Assembly: GCA_034509495.1 (NCBI GenBank)
Contig: CM067507.1
Coordinates: 21,011,121 to 21,075,120 of the forward strand
DNA from: Acestrorhynchus altus
Lineage: Eukaryota; Chordata; Actinopteri; Characiformes; Acestrorhynchidae
Length of the DNA stretch: 64,000 bases
Direction of reading: 5' to 3'
Shown: piece by piece, positions 39,590-51,224 of the stretch
Numbering within the stretch: the first letter of the stretch is position 1
Layout of the letters: the number at the start of each line of letters is the position of its first letter
Notes under the pieces: generated by a model
Seen by the model: the letters and a program-made list of their open reading frames with translations, nothing else
Told to the model about the DNA's origin: nothing
Databases searched by the model: none
Translations under genes and position numbers: made by a program

Positions 39590-40850
39590 TGTGTCTTTTT
39601 ACAGTCTATGATTCAAGAAAGTCATAGTGGCATAGTGGCCCTGATCTTCAAAAAGGAAAATCTAGGAAGCACAGACATTAGCAACTATAGACCAGTATCT
39701 CTTCTTCTTTTTTATCAAAAGTCCTTGAACATACTGTCTATTCTCACTCAATTTACAGGATCCAAACCAATCAAGCTGAAGCTCTGTTGACACACTCAAC
39801 AGAGACTACTCTCATTGCTGTCACTGAAAAACTCTAATTTATCATCTGTTCTCCTTGACCTCTCTGCAGCCTTTGAAACGATAGACCACAAGATCCTCCT
39901 GACAGTCCTCAGTAGTCTTAGAATCACTGGTTCTGCATGGCAATGGTTTACATCATACCTGGAGGAGCATTCTTACCAGATAAAATGGCAGGATGCCACA
40001 TCTGCTTGATGCAAACTCCCCACTGGCGTTTCACAAGGCTCAGTGCTTGGACCTCTTCTCTCTCTACAAGAGGGTCTCTCTTTCCCTTCTAACACCTCAG
40101 CTTGCCTCGCTGACATCTCATCATGGATTTCATCCCATCATTTTGAACTCAACCCCAGCAAGACTGAACTGCTATACATTCCTGTAACCACTGGTCTTCA
40201 CCCTGATCCTGTCATTTCTATTGAGAACTCATTGGTTGTTCCATCTGCAGCAGCACAGAGCCTTTGGGTAATTGTGGATTACCAGTTATTGTTCTCGGCT
40301 CATGTTGCAATTCTGACTCGTTCATGCAGATTTCTCCTTTACAACTTCAGGAGAATGTGAGTTTCTGTCTAGAGAGGCCACTCAGGTGCTTGTTCAGTCT
40401 TATTTCAAGACTAGACTCCTGCACCTGCCTTCTAGCTGGCCTTCCTCTGTAGACCATTAGGCCCTTGCCACTCATCCAAAATTCAGACTTGTGTTCAGTG
40501 TTCCTCTGTTGAGTTCTGTTCATTGGCTTCCTGTAGCTACCCACACCAGATTCATATCCTTGATGCTAGTCTACAAAGCCAAAAATGGACCAAAATATTC
40601 ATACTTGATGGCAATGGTCAAAAATGGATCTGTATCAAGAGCCCTTCTAGCATCAAGTACAGCTTGGCTTGACCCACCATCCCTCAAGATGCAAGAAAAA
40701 TAAGCATCCAGACTCTTTTTTTGTCCTGGCACCAAAATGGTGGAAAAAACATAGGCGTCTGAACAGCTGAGTCACTTGCTGTCTTCAAATGCAGATTGAA
40801 GACCCATCTCTTTCAAGAACATTTAGAGGGCGGCCATCTACCAATCCGGG
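39590..40850 (+). mobile_element. LINE, CR1/L2-clade, broken into several frames
   Basis: Segments in order: LIFKKENLGSTDISNYRPVS (39,625), VLLDLSAAFETIDHKILLT (39,840), ISSWISSHHFELNPSKTELL (40,110), FSAHVAILTRSCRFLLYNF (40,290), LISRLDSCTCLLAGLP and LLSSVHWLPVATHTRFISLM (40,400-40,570). The YADD catalytic segment is deleted around 40,085. Different subfamily from 34,160. Confidence 0.8.
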
Positions 40851-40972
40851 CCACAATCAGCCTTATTGAGATCAGGTGTGTGGAGGCTATTTAAGGCTTC
40901 CTCATGTTCCACTTGGTGTGGTTTCTTGGTGTCTCTATGCTGAAACTCTGCTGGGAATTTCTCTGAATTGTC

Positions 40973-41166
40973 CTCCTTTAAAAGGAGTGCTGCTCTGTTT
41001 CCCCTCCTTTAAAAGGGAGTGCTGTTTTACTTTCTCTCCTTTAAAAAGAAGGAGAACTTCTCAACTTTTCCTCCTTTAAAGAGAAGCACCTCTCTAGTTT
41101 ACCTCCTTAAAATCAGGAGTGGTTTTCTGTTCACCTTTGTCCTCCTTTTCCCTTCTCACTGAGGAG
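40973..41166. repeat. Array of six short hairpins
   Basis: Unit 1 is CTCCTTTAAAAGGAG; later units vary in the loop (CTCCTTTAAAAGGGAG, CTCC...GAAGGAG, CTCC...GAGAAG, CTCC...AGGAG). Start-to-start spacing is 31, 32, 35, 32 and 39 bases. Spacers are T-rich and resemble TGxTxTCTGTTTxC. Confidence 0.8.
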
Positions 41167-41316
41167 TGGTTTTCAGTTGGCTCACCTCATTACCAGGGTG
41201 ACACCTTGGCTCACTCAGTAGTGCGTTTGCCTCTGAAGTGTCCTAGTAGTGGTTCAAATCCAGTGTTGTGTATTTATTTATTTTTTGTTTGTTTACCCAT
41301 TTCTTCCTTTTCTTTT

Positions 41317-41349
41317 CAGAGCACTGGTTAATCTTCCACCAGTGCTCTG
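41317..41349. repeat. Perfect 12-bp hairpin in composite repeat copy 2
   Basis: CAGAGCACTGGT pairs with ACCAGTGCTCTG over a nine-base loop. Homologous to the hairpin at 5,997-6,028 with one compensated pair. Confidence 0.9.
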
Positions 41350-41589
41350 CTCATTAAACCCTTGTCATTTAACCACATAAAACACTTTACTAATGGGCTG
41401 ATAAGCCCAGATACCCATTCACTTCTCCTGCCAATAGAGTATTGGATTAAGCTCTGGCTTAGCATCTCAGTGGCCAGGGTTCAAATCCCAATCTGACCAG
41501 TCCAGCTTTCTGCTTTTGAGTTCACCCAGCTTTGACTGGGAGCCAAAAACATGTAAGGTCTCAACCCTGGTGGATTTACATTCCATTTC

Positions 41590-44500
41590 CCACCTGGGTT
41601 GCAGCACTGTAACAATTATACTAACTTCTTTTGCAGTATATAGTGTTAAAAACATGTTCATGCAACACAGTTTACTGTAGTTTGTCATCGGTTCATAAAA
41701 TAATGTTTACCATAGTCTCAGTGCAGCTGTCAGTGCATTTCAAATGTTTCAAATCATATACAATAACTGATCCTTGTCATGCAAAAACTCATATCTCCAG
41801 AAGTAAATTCGTAAGTTAATGTAAAAAAGTCATTTTTACTCAGGAGTGGTCCACTCCAAACATGTCAGGTGTTGCTAACATAGTGTATACACTATATAAT
41901 CATACACAACAGTCTGAAAAAATTAAAGACTTTTACTCAGCATGAAAACTCTTTAAAATCTCATTTTTAAAATCAAAATCTTGCAGTACACAATACTTAA
42001 GATAAACAGTGTTATTGTGTAATTACTACATTGTGTAGTTTAGGGTGGGGAACTTTTGAATAAGTCAGATGGATTACATAATCAGTCACTGACCTTTAGA
42101 ATAGCTTAATCACTACCCTGCCTTCTCTATCTTTTTAAGTTTTTGAGGTTAAGGTTTCCTAATATACGGTATGCATTGTTAAAGTTTACTTATTTTATAT
42201 ATATTCAAAGCCAAACTCTAGTATAAACAAACAATTCTGATTGGACATCACATGCTTACCTGTCCAAATGTCTGTCCAAAAGCCACTGAAAGAACATTTA
42301 ATGGTTTTACTTGATTAGAAGGAAAAGACTGATTCTCATGCTAGGAATGGGACATTTCACAGTATTGCTGTGGAGGTGTTTAATAATTCACTAAAATTAT
42401 TTCTGTCAGCACTGACAAGCTAAATGGTGACTTGATTTAATTCTGTAATTGCACATGCACCTTTCCCCTGGGCCCATACTTTGGTAATTAATAGGGCCTT
42501 CCATTTTTTGAAAAGTGGCATGGCAACTAATGGAATTCAAATTGAAGGTGATGTGAAGCTGAGGATGCACAGGCCAGCCAAACCAAGCTATTCACCTTTT
42601 AATGGGCTCAGACTCACTAGTGAAAAGAGCTGCCAGATATAAAAGGGCCAGTTTCATTCAGCTTATAAGGGCAGTCTGAAGGGATAGCCAACCTCATGAC
42701 TCACAAACATGAATTGTTTATTTAAAAAGAAGCTGAAAATATTATTCCTGCCTTAAAAAAAATCTGCATGGCTCTTATCAACACCTAAGGCATGCACAGA
42801 GCAGAGTGGAGTATCTTTTTGGTGAGGTCTCCCGCCTGAAGTTCAATGGACATGAGAAGTCAGCCATGACATATTGATTGTACAACACAAGGTGAAAGTT
42901 CTCCACAGACTCTCATGAGGCTTAATTTGTTACAGGCTGCTAAGTGTATAACACTGCTTAGAAAGGCCAAAAGTATGTATGTGGGGACAAAGTGCAGCTC
43001 ATCACTTACCAAACTTGGTAATAGTTTACTAACTAGACACAGACAGTTTATCTGTGTAATAAATACTATTATAATTTATAATAAAAAAATAACATTAGCA
43101 AAGACTTAAATGCTTTTAAATGCTGTAAATACAATGTACAGTACGAATTTGTTCGTTACAAAATATTAATGCTGTGAAAACTACAGAAATGTATTACAGT
43201 GTCATAAGATATTAGAAGCATTTTGTTATATACTTAATCAAAGACACTTGGTTAGCAATTTTGGCTATTTGACAAAAAAAGTTACTAGAATTAACTGCAG
43301 CTTACAGTCAATTTTTAAAGCTGTTCACACTCAAATGTCTTATTATATTAATTTCCTTTCAGAAGAAAGTAATGTCCTTCTATATAACCATTGGAAAAAC
43401 ACTATTTATTGCATTAATTCCTAGCCATCGAGGGAGCAGTTAACTCACACAGGCTTTTTTGTTTTAGTGTTAAAATGATAAACCTCTGTAAATCTCCATC
43501 CAAATTAGTTTAAGTATCGCGTTTGGGAATTCTTTGAGAAAAGCACACATCAAATTAAAACACAGAATGCTGGTGATGCTGGCCAGCCAGCTTGGTTTTG
43601 CTACTCATGCTGGTCACCAAGCATGGTCAGGCTTTGTTGTTTTACATAATAGATGGTGGTCTTGATCAGGTTGATTGTGCTTAAGCTCAACTAGCTTAAC
43701 CAGATTGACCATCTTGAGGATGTTGGAAAATATGAACGTTATTAGCACATTGCTACTGCTGGAACAAATCTTTTTCTCCAAAACCATAATTTTGTGGAAA
43801 AAGAATTTTTAATATAAGTAATGAGATGTTGTTTCATGCAATATTGGAGCATTTCTATTGATCCCCGTATCTTTGAAATGTAAAACAAAATTATTAAAAG
43901 AAAACTGCATTTTCAGTTCACATGAAACATAAAATATAAATAAACAAAACTCAACAACCGAGATTTGTTGAGACAATGATGACACGATCATTGTTAGAAC
44001 TTCATGTTCTACAAGAATACAAAAAGGTTGAATATCCAGCAGCTGCATGTGTTTTTTTTGCTGTTAACGCTAAGAAATAGATCAGTCAGATGAATAAAAA
44101 TTCAGAATTGACTGCTTATCCAAACAGAGCTGTACAGGAAGACCATGGACCACATCTATCACCATTTTGGCAAATTGAGACAAGGTGAGAAAGAGAGTGA
44201 GTGTGTGCAGCATGGTGGAGACAGAAATGTGTCAAAATTAACAATGACAATGTGACAGCTTCTTTAAGTTCAGCTCTAATTAGTGGGAAAACCTTTTGTC
44301 AAACATTGCTCACAATATCCCCAAATTAATACACCCACATGGGCCCGAATGGCAGTTTGTTTTGGTGAGAGTCAAGATGCAGTTTTTCTGCAAGGACTCA
44401 TTTGAATGCGGAGAGTTGGTGCATCTGTGTGGCACCAAACCAGCGTCCCCCGAGCATCAGCTTGTGTCTGGGGACTAATTAATCAGGTCTCGTTTCCTTT

Positions 44501-45000
44501 ATGGTTTCCAAACTCAAAGGAAGAAAGTAACTTCCAACAGACGCAGAGTCATAGCAGCAAGCTCAAAAGTGGATTCTGAAGACATGTAGCTCTGCAGCAG
44601 CCCCAAATGAGCACTCATTAAGAGTTTCAACATGCATGACAACAACACAGGGAGAGACAGACACCAGAAATCATTAATGGGCTCTCCTGCAGTATACAAG
44701 TCACAGTATATCAGTGACAGTGCTGACACCCCTTAAGCAACTTTATAACCTCTACCCTCCAAGTTATGTCAAAATGAAAATAACAAAAGAGTGAAAACTA
44801 TTTGTATAATGCACTTTTTATGCTTGCTTTGTTGGATTCAGTACTTCAGTTCCATTGTAAGCAAGCAGGCAATGAAATGAGTCTCCAGAATCCTTTGCAG
44901 TTGGCATCCCTGAATGTTATTAGAATGAAAGCCATCTTTGATTATGAGGTGGTCATCTTCAATTTACCTCCATCAGTCAATGCACCTTAATGCACCTGTT
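41590..45000. other. No gene; two candidate conserved noncoding elements
   Basis: Unique AT-rich sequence. 42,450-42,660 (CTTTCCCCTGGGCCCATACT, GGTAATTAATAGGGCC) and 44,290-44,510 (ACACCCACATGGGCCCGAAT, GGGGACTAATTAATCAGG) stand out by complexity and paired GGGCCC and TAATTA sites. No exon structure seen. Confidence 0.35.
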
Positions 45001-45011
45001 TCTCTGATACA

Positions 45012-45012
<1 letters not shown>

Positions 45013-45070
<58 letters not shown>
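45013..45070. repeat. (TC)n microsatellite
   Basis: About 27 TC units. Confidence 0.95.
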
Positions 45071-45072
<2 letters not shown>

Positions 45073-45129
45073 ATTCACTCACAGTTGTCATTCACATATT
45101 CAGACAGACTCTCTATTTGTTTGACATTG

Positions 45130-45345
45130 AAACAATATTAGAACCATTTTTGGTGCCACATAGAACCCTTTTTAAAAAGGTCCTATATAGAACCCTATAC
45201 AGCACATTTTGCATCAATCTGAAAACCCTTTACAAGATGCAAAGAACCCTTTATTCAAGAAAAGGGTTAGCTGAGTGTTCTATATAGAACCATTTTCTTT
45301 ACTGAAAAACCCTTAAAGAACCCTCATTGTTAAGTGTGTACTGTA
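45130..45345. repeat. MITE built from AGAACCC units
   Basis: At least seven copies of AGAACCCTTT or AGAACCATTTT in direct and inverted order, with an internal palindrome around GAACCCTTTATTCAAG / AAAAGGGTT. Non-coding. Confidence 0.6.
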
Positions 45346-45699
45346 CACATATGTTTTATATCACTGTTGTTTATTTATGAGGCACAGATTGACCATATGT
45401 ACATAAGAAAACTCCTATCTTTCCAGTTGTTATTGATATTTCAGCAGTGCAGGTAATAATGGTATATAATAATCTGTAATGTAAATGAAAGCCCAGTGAC
45501 CTAAAATGGGCTCCATTTTTGCAGGGAACAAATCACCTGATAACAACTCACAGCTGGTTTGTAGCAATGTAGCAAATTAAGCATTAAAATTGTATGCAAA
45601 CATTTGCTGATTAACTACAAACCTCTTTTTTTCTGTATAGAACCATTGTTTGCTTTACACAGTATTTTGATTTGATCACAGTCTTGATTTCTATCATAA

Positions 45700-45795
45700 T
45701 GGCTAGAAAAAAAAAAAAATTAATAAAACAAACAAACAAACAAATCAAATAAACACATGCACGCACACACAAACACACACGCACACACACAAAAA
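45700..45795. repeat. A-rich and (CA)n-like simple repeat
   Basis: Poly-A, AAAC units, then CA-rich sequence. It borders the Tc1 fragment that follows. Confidence 0.8.
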
Positions 45796-45889
45796 AAAAC
45801 AGGAAAAACATGAGAAAACTGCAGAAGTCTGGTAGAGGAAGAGGTCTGAGAGTCAACAGCTTGTGTAATAGGCAGCTCAGATGACAACA

Positions 45890-46105
45890 CCTTATAGGAA
45901 GGTTTAACACTGAACCAAAGCTCAATTTCAACTGTGAAAAGAAGACTTCAAGCTGCAGGTTTGACAGGTCGTGTGGCAGTAATGAGTCATTGCAAAGATG
46001 GCAAAAGAAGAAAAGTAGGCTTGCCTGGGCAATGCAGCATTTACCGCTGGCTACTGAAAAAATTGGAGTGTTCTAAAACTTTTGATCAGCAGTGTTTATG
46101 TCCAC
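45890..46105 (+). mobile_element. Tc1-like fragment with 3' end
   Basis: The frame at 45,934 reads KRRLQAAGLTGRVAVMSHCK, part of a Tc1 transposase DNA-binding region; it is joined by an internal deletion to AAACTTTTGATCAGCAGTG, a Tc1 terminal sequence. Confidence 0.55.
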
Positions 46106-46679
46106 ATATCACGTGTGGACTAACCTCACCTAAACAAAAAGAGCAACATTCATTTTCCCTTTTTCAATATTTAGTTGTGTGATCTCTTGCCATAAAAACA
46201 GTTCCTATTTATTTTAGTGCACTCTTCCACAAACTGGGTGCACATTTCAGCTGGAGTTTGTGTTCCCATTTCCGCAGTTCACCTGCTGATCCATGTTGAG
46301 AATTGAGTTTGAGGTCTGGTGATTTTACTGGTCATTCAAATGTCCCAGTATTCCATCATGGGACACCTTGGATTTGCACCAATGTATTTCACTGTCTGTG
46401 CTGCGTTCTGCCTGCACATGAAGCAAGAAAGTCAGTTGAAGAGAGGATTAAAACAAACAGGAGCTCAGGAGAGTCTATGTCAAGAGACCTGCTAAATCCT
46501 TACTTGACATGACTAATGCTGTGATTTAGGGAATGTGTACAGAAGAAATGATGCATGTGATTATTATTATTTTCTTGTCTGAGGAGCTTTTGCTGACTTA
46601 AGGTGCATTATTATGTTTTTAAGAATATCTATGACAACATTTCATTGATTCACATTACCCAATTAGCTTTTACACTAAC

Positions 46680-47075
46680 ACTTTCAATGGTTCTCCACAC
46701 TCACAAAATCCTTTAAAAACATGGTTCTTTTGGGAGGCCAAAGTGGTTATTGTATTATTTGGGGCAGCTGTGGACTGGTGGTTAGGGTTAGACTTGGACT
46801 GAACTGGCAGGACATGATTGAAGTGTCCATGAGCAAGGCACTTACCTCCCCAGCTGTTACCTGGGTGCCATGGATAGGTCTCCCCACTGCTCTGGGCACA
46901 TTTGCTCACTTCCCCCTAATGTGTGAATTCACTCATTTTCCACTGGGTGCATGGCTTAAATGTGAATGACAAATCTCTCTGTGTGGAAGCACAGAGAATA
47001 TATATATATATATATTTCATTTATGTTAGATTGTTCAAAGAACCATTTTTGTAACCTTTGTTAAAGGTTGTACTT
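46680..47075. mobile_element. MITE interrupted by a SINE
   Basis: AATGGTTCTCCACACTC and TTTAAAAACATGGTTCTTTT at 46,687-46,735, and TTCAAAGAACCATTTTTG at 47,034, are MITE-type ends in inverted order. The SINE at 46,752-46,985 lies between. Confidence 0.45.
46752..46985 (+). mobile_element. tRNA-derived SINE, GGGGCAGC family
   Basis: TTTGGGGCAGCTGTGGACTG, GGTTAGGGTTAG, GAGCAAGGCACTTACCTCCC, GGATAGGTCTCCCCACTGCT and CTCTGGGCAC. B box is worn. Same family as 9,935-10,115. Confidence 0.75.
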
Positions 47076-47429
47076 CACTGGGGGCAACTGATATCTGAAA
47101 GTAGACATGAACCTCTCATTTATTGACAGTTGCACACAAAAAAAGAGTTTAATTTCTTCACATTTCACACGAAATTGAATGTCAGTGCTTGCACTGACTA
47201 TAAAGTTATCTTAATCTTTTTTAACTTTATGTCATTGTCTCATTACTTTTATATTATATATATAACAATATATATTTATATTGTTGTCAAATAGCATTTT
47301 GTGTAAACAATAACTTTTTAAAATACAAAGTATAAATCACCTTTTCATTACCAAGCCATACAAAACATTACTGTTTTTGTATCCCCCACGACCTTGCTGC
47401 TGTTAATGACCTTATTATCTACTTAACAC

Positions 47430-48140
47430 TATGTTTGCTTATCTATTACTTGACTATGTTGTAAAATGTCTTTCCTTAAATATTTGTTTGACTGATTGAT
47501 TTATTGATTTATTAATATCTGAAAGTTTAGACAATAAACTTTTTGCTGCTGGACAGCAACATTGATAGATGTTGTTATCTGGTTGAACATGGGTCATGAC
47601 ATCAGTTGACCAAACTTCAATGTCAGGACATCTAATGCTGGTGTCAATTTTCTGTAGAATAGTGACAAACATTGATGTTGATATTTCTTTTGTTTTCAGT
47701 TGTCATGTTAGGTAAACCAAAGTAATTGTCTTCAAAATAATGCATGTCGATGTTACATTGACATACCAATATTACCATCATTTAATTGTGAAGTTTGGAG
47801 ATGAGCAAAATCCAACATCTGATCAACTTCATAATGCAATACAGCCACACAGCGTGAGCTGCTTAGGCAGTCGCAATCAGATTCTAGGGTGGATATCAAC
47901 TTGCTGGTGGTGAAATTCTAAGGTTGACATTGATATGTTGTTGGTTTTAAATGATAGTGTTGAGTAACCTCATTCTAAAATTGGAGCTTCATATCAGCCT
48001 TGTTGGGTTTTGATGGGTGAGTGATTTACAAACAAAATCTATACAATGTTATGGTTTGACATCAACCCAATTTTCATGTTTAGCTACAATTCAATGTCTG
48101 TTTGATGTCAAAGTCATTAAAGTCCATTGTTTTAAACTGA
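47430..48140. repeat. Degenerate GTTGACAT/ATGTCAAC repeat field
   Basis: Recurrent short motifs such as TTGACATTGATATGTTG, AATGTCAGGACATC, GTCGATGTTACATTGACAT in both orientations. It looks like an old palindromic satellite or MITE cluster. Confidence 0.4.
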
Positions 48141-48289
48141 CAGTCAGTACCTGCTGGATATAAAGAGATACTTCTGATCTGGGACATAAGCAAGCTTTAC
48201 TCCTGGTCACTGCATCTGGTTACATCACTAATCTACTCTGTCATATTTGCGATTAGTCTAATAATTGTGTCAGTTGAAAGTCTAAAGGA

Positions 48290-49320
48290 CTTTAGTCCTT
48301 TTAATTACCCTTGCCTCTTTATCCTCTCTGGCCTTGCAGGATCAGGAGTTCATAGACGGCATGCAGAGGCTTTGACTTTCACTCTATCTCCCTCGTTTGT
48401 CACTCCCTGATCAGGGGTGTGTTTAATGGTGCCGCAGAGAGCAGACTTACTCCTCTGCTAATGAGATGTGGACAGCTGGTGCTGGGTGCACCATATTGAG
48501 ATTATTGATTGGCTGAACAAAGACGCAAGCAGCACACATAAGCTTTGACTGGGCAATGCCATGCTGCGATGAACTGGATGGCCTGACAGTGATAAAACGC
48601 GCGCTGTCTTTTATTTGGCACATGACTCTATTCACAGGCAACAGGACAGTGTTACGATGACACATAAACAAACAGTGAGACCAGTAAAAAAAAAGACCTC
48701 ATGCAGGCCTGACGTGTAACGTTGGAACGGGTGTGATGGTGACAGGCCTTGGGCGGAGTGAAACAGGTGAAGGGAAAAAAGAGAGGAGGATGACAGTCGA
48801 TCAGACTGTGGGAATTGCTGGGCTGTGGGGGTCTGAGCCAGAGCTGGTATCTGTTTGTGTAAGGCAGATGTCATATGGCAGGGGAGGATGTGCTGTGAAC
48901 AGTAAGAGGTTCTGTGCTTTGATCCATATGTCCTTTAATTTGAGGGCAGAGGGAGTTTAGTCATTTCAGTAGCAACACTTCTTTCTGTTTCTCTCCCCAA
49001 CTGGCTCCACCTGTATGCCTTAAATCTGCCCCCATGTTTAAAACTTGCATTAAAAAAACACACAATTTCATCAGGCATGAAGTAATGAATCATCATACAG
49101 TACATTGATCTGTGTAATTAAAAAACGGGCCTCCCAAGAAGTGCAACTGGCTGAGAGAGAGTTATGTTCTATTGCCACAAATGGACTGATTCATTATCTG
49201 TGGTTCTTCAAAAACCCCATACTGGTTATAACAGGGATGGCAAACTCATTTGAATTAATGGGTCACATTAAATGCAGTCCAAGGTTGTGTTTACTTCTTT
49301 TGTGAGGAGGTATTAGTTTA
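48290..49320. other. No gene; candidate noncoding element at 48,290-48,680
   Basis: 48,290-48,680 is unusually complex and GC-richer than its surroundings, with CTAATGAGATG, ATTATTGATTGGCTGA (CCAAT-type) and AAAACGCGCGCTG. No splice-bounded frame supports an exon. Confidence 0.35.
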
Positions 49321-49469
49321 AAGATATTAGTTTGCTAGTGGAGAATTGAAATACATTAGCACATTTTGGCTCACTGTACAAGTAGAATTGTGTCTGACTG
49401 ATTTAGGAATGAAGCCCTCTCTGACTGGTGGAGGACAGCTGGGCCACTGACTAACATAAAAAAAATTAG

Positions 49470-50480
49470 CCCAGGTGAGGAGTGAGGTAAGGAAAATCAA
49501 GACCTGTCCTGTGAAGATCAACTCTGTGGGGTCATTGAACCTGAAGCTAGAAAGAGTGTCACATCTGTGGACAACATCTTGTGTGGTACCTGTACTGCAA
49601 ATGCAGCACCCAAAGTATCCCAACAGCTACAGGCTTGTGAATTCTCATCTGATGAAGTCACTGGAGAGGCTAGTCCTTATCCATCTCTGCCCTCTGGTGA
49701 GCACATCCATGGACCCTCTTCAGTTTGCCTACCAGTTTGGCGTGCCTTTAACACTATACAGTCTAGGCGAACTGGAAGATGTTGGTGTGGACAGTCACCT
49801 GTCTAAATGGATACTGGACTACCTCACCAGCTGACCACAGTATGCTGCAGTATGCCCCACAGGGGGCATGGTACTGTCTCTCAGACAAGGTGTAGCACAA
49901 AGGCCACTCAAGGAATCCTAGCACTGTTCCTCTTCACCCTGTACACTGCTGACTTCATGTACAGCTCACCAACCTGTCACCTTCATAAGTTCTCAGAAGT
50001 TCTCTCTCTGCAGTTGTCTGCCTCATTAATAATAATGAACTTTTTTGAGAATTTGTGGACTGGTGTCTGCAGAACCACCTCAAGAAAAACATGGGGAAGA
50101 CCTGGTGGACTTCCACAGGTGCAGACTCTCCCCTCCATTAGTAAACATTCAAGTAATGGACATTGAGAGAGAGGACTCTTATAAGTACTCGAGTGTTCAC
50201 TTAAACACCAAATTGGACTGGTCAGTTAACTCCACTGCACTTCACAAAAGAGGTCAGATCAGACTCCACCTACTGAGGTCATTTTGAATACAGGGAGCAC
50301 TCCTGAGGACCTTCTTTGACAGTGGTGGCATCTACCATTTTTTATGGAGTGGTCTGCTAGGGCAGCAGTATTTCTATGGCAGATAGGAAGAGACTGAACA
50401 AACTTCCCATTTCTGTCCTGGGAAGCCCCTTAGACCCAGTGTAGGTGGTGGGAGAGAAAGTTAGCCAAGCTGGCCTCCAT
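49470..50480 (+). mobile_element. LINE fragment, jockey-like reverse transcriptase
   Basis: 49,475-49,834 reads SYRLVNSHLMKSLERLVLIH and SMDPLQFAYQFG, then a deletion and HLSKWILDYLTS. Other frames give FLFTLYTADFMYSS (49,930) and DSYKYSSVHLNTKLDWSVNS (50,170). Same family as 25,900-26,945 and 59,580-60,110. Confidence 0.8.
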
Positions 50481-50534
50481 GCTGGAGAATGACTCCCACC
50501 ACATGCATGAGGCTCTGGCAGCACTGGGCAGCTG

Positions 50535-50807
50535 CTTCAGCTTCCTCCTAAGTGTTTGAAGGAGCAGTATTGCAAGAGTGCCAAAATTGTGGGATCTTTC
50601 ACTGATGGAAGATTAGAGAGTAGAAGAGTTGAACCTTATACAAGGTTGTTAGAAGAAAATGTTTCATTGTTTTCAAAGGATGAAAAATTTCCAGATCTTG
50701 ATGTGTCATTTCCACACAAGTGGATTGTTCGTAGGGGTCCAATCAACGGATTTAACCCCTTTGGATTTCTATCTGTAGAGTTAAGGCACCTGTTTACCCT
50801 GTGAAGA
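50535..50807 (+). pseudogene. Unrecognised protein-like ORF
   Basis: The frame (start at 50,556, stop at 50,804) has balanced composition: AKIVGSFTDGRLESRRVEPY, then FPDLDVSFPHKWIVRRGPIN and GFNPFGFLSVELRHLF. It looks like real protein rather than random translation but I do not recognise it. It follows directly after the LINE fragment, so it could be a transposon part, a retro-copied gene piece, or an exon. Confidence 0.3.
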
Positions 50808-51224
50808 TGCAGAATATTATTCATCATTAAGTCAGAATTGCTGATGCTTGTGCTCACATTCAGACAGATGTTTTGATGAATGCTCATCAGGAATGGGAGA
50901 AAAGGACAGCCTTAATATTTTGTAGATCTTATGGTAACATTTGAACATTACTCATGTTCCCTCTCCCTAAACTGAAATGTACATTTTGATTGGTTTTGCT
51001 GTTGAGATTGACTGTTTGTGCATATATTTTATGGAGAGTGTGTTTATTAAGTATCCACCGAACCCAAGTACAAATTCTACATTACTTGATGGATTGAACT
51101 GATGGATATTTATTCTTAATAATAGAATTATATGAAACCTTAAATAAATTTAAGGGAGACTTAATCTGAGGTCACACAACAAAATTCACTAAATTCTGAC
51201 ACTCAGGTTTCTTGCATTAAGTGT

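Larger units (their letters stand above)
40850..41570 (+). repeat. Composite repeat, copy 2 (hairpin array, tRNA-like parts, terminal hairpin)
   Basis: Inserted at the end of the LINE. Order: AGGTGTGTGG and TATTTAAGG (40,889-40,897), TGTGGTTTCTTGG, CTCTGCTGG, then six hairpins with CTCC and GGAG-type arms starting at 40,973, 41,004, 41,036, 41,071, 41,103 and 41,142. Then TGGCTCACTCAGTAGTG (A-box-like, 41,207) with B box GGTTCAAATCC (41,251-41,261), a 12-bp perfect hairpin (41,317-41,349), and a second tRNA-like part with GGTTCAAATCC at 41,478-41,488. Same order as 5,325-6,285. Confidence 0.65.

Noticed and set aside
47998..48140. Possible microRNA-like hairpin in the GTTGACAT repeat field
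   Set aside because: Inverted motifs are short and scattered; no single stable stem with a defined loop is evident by eye.
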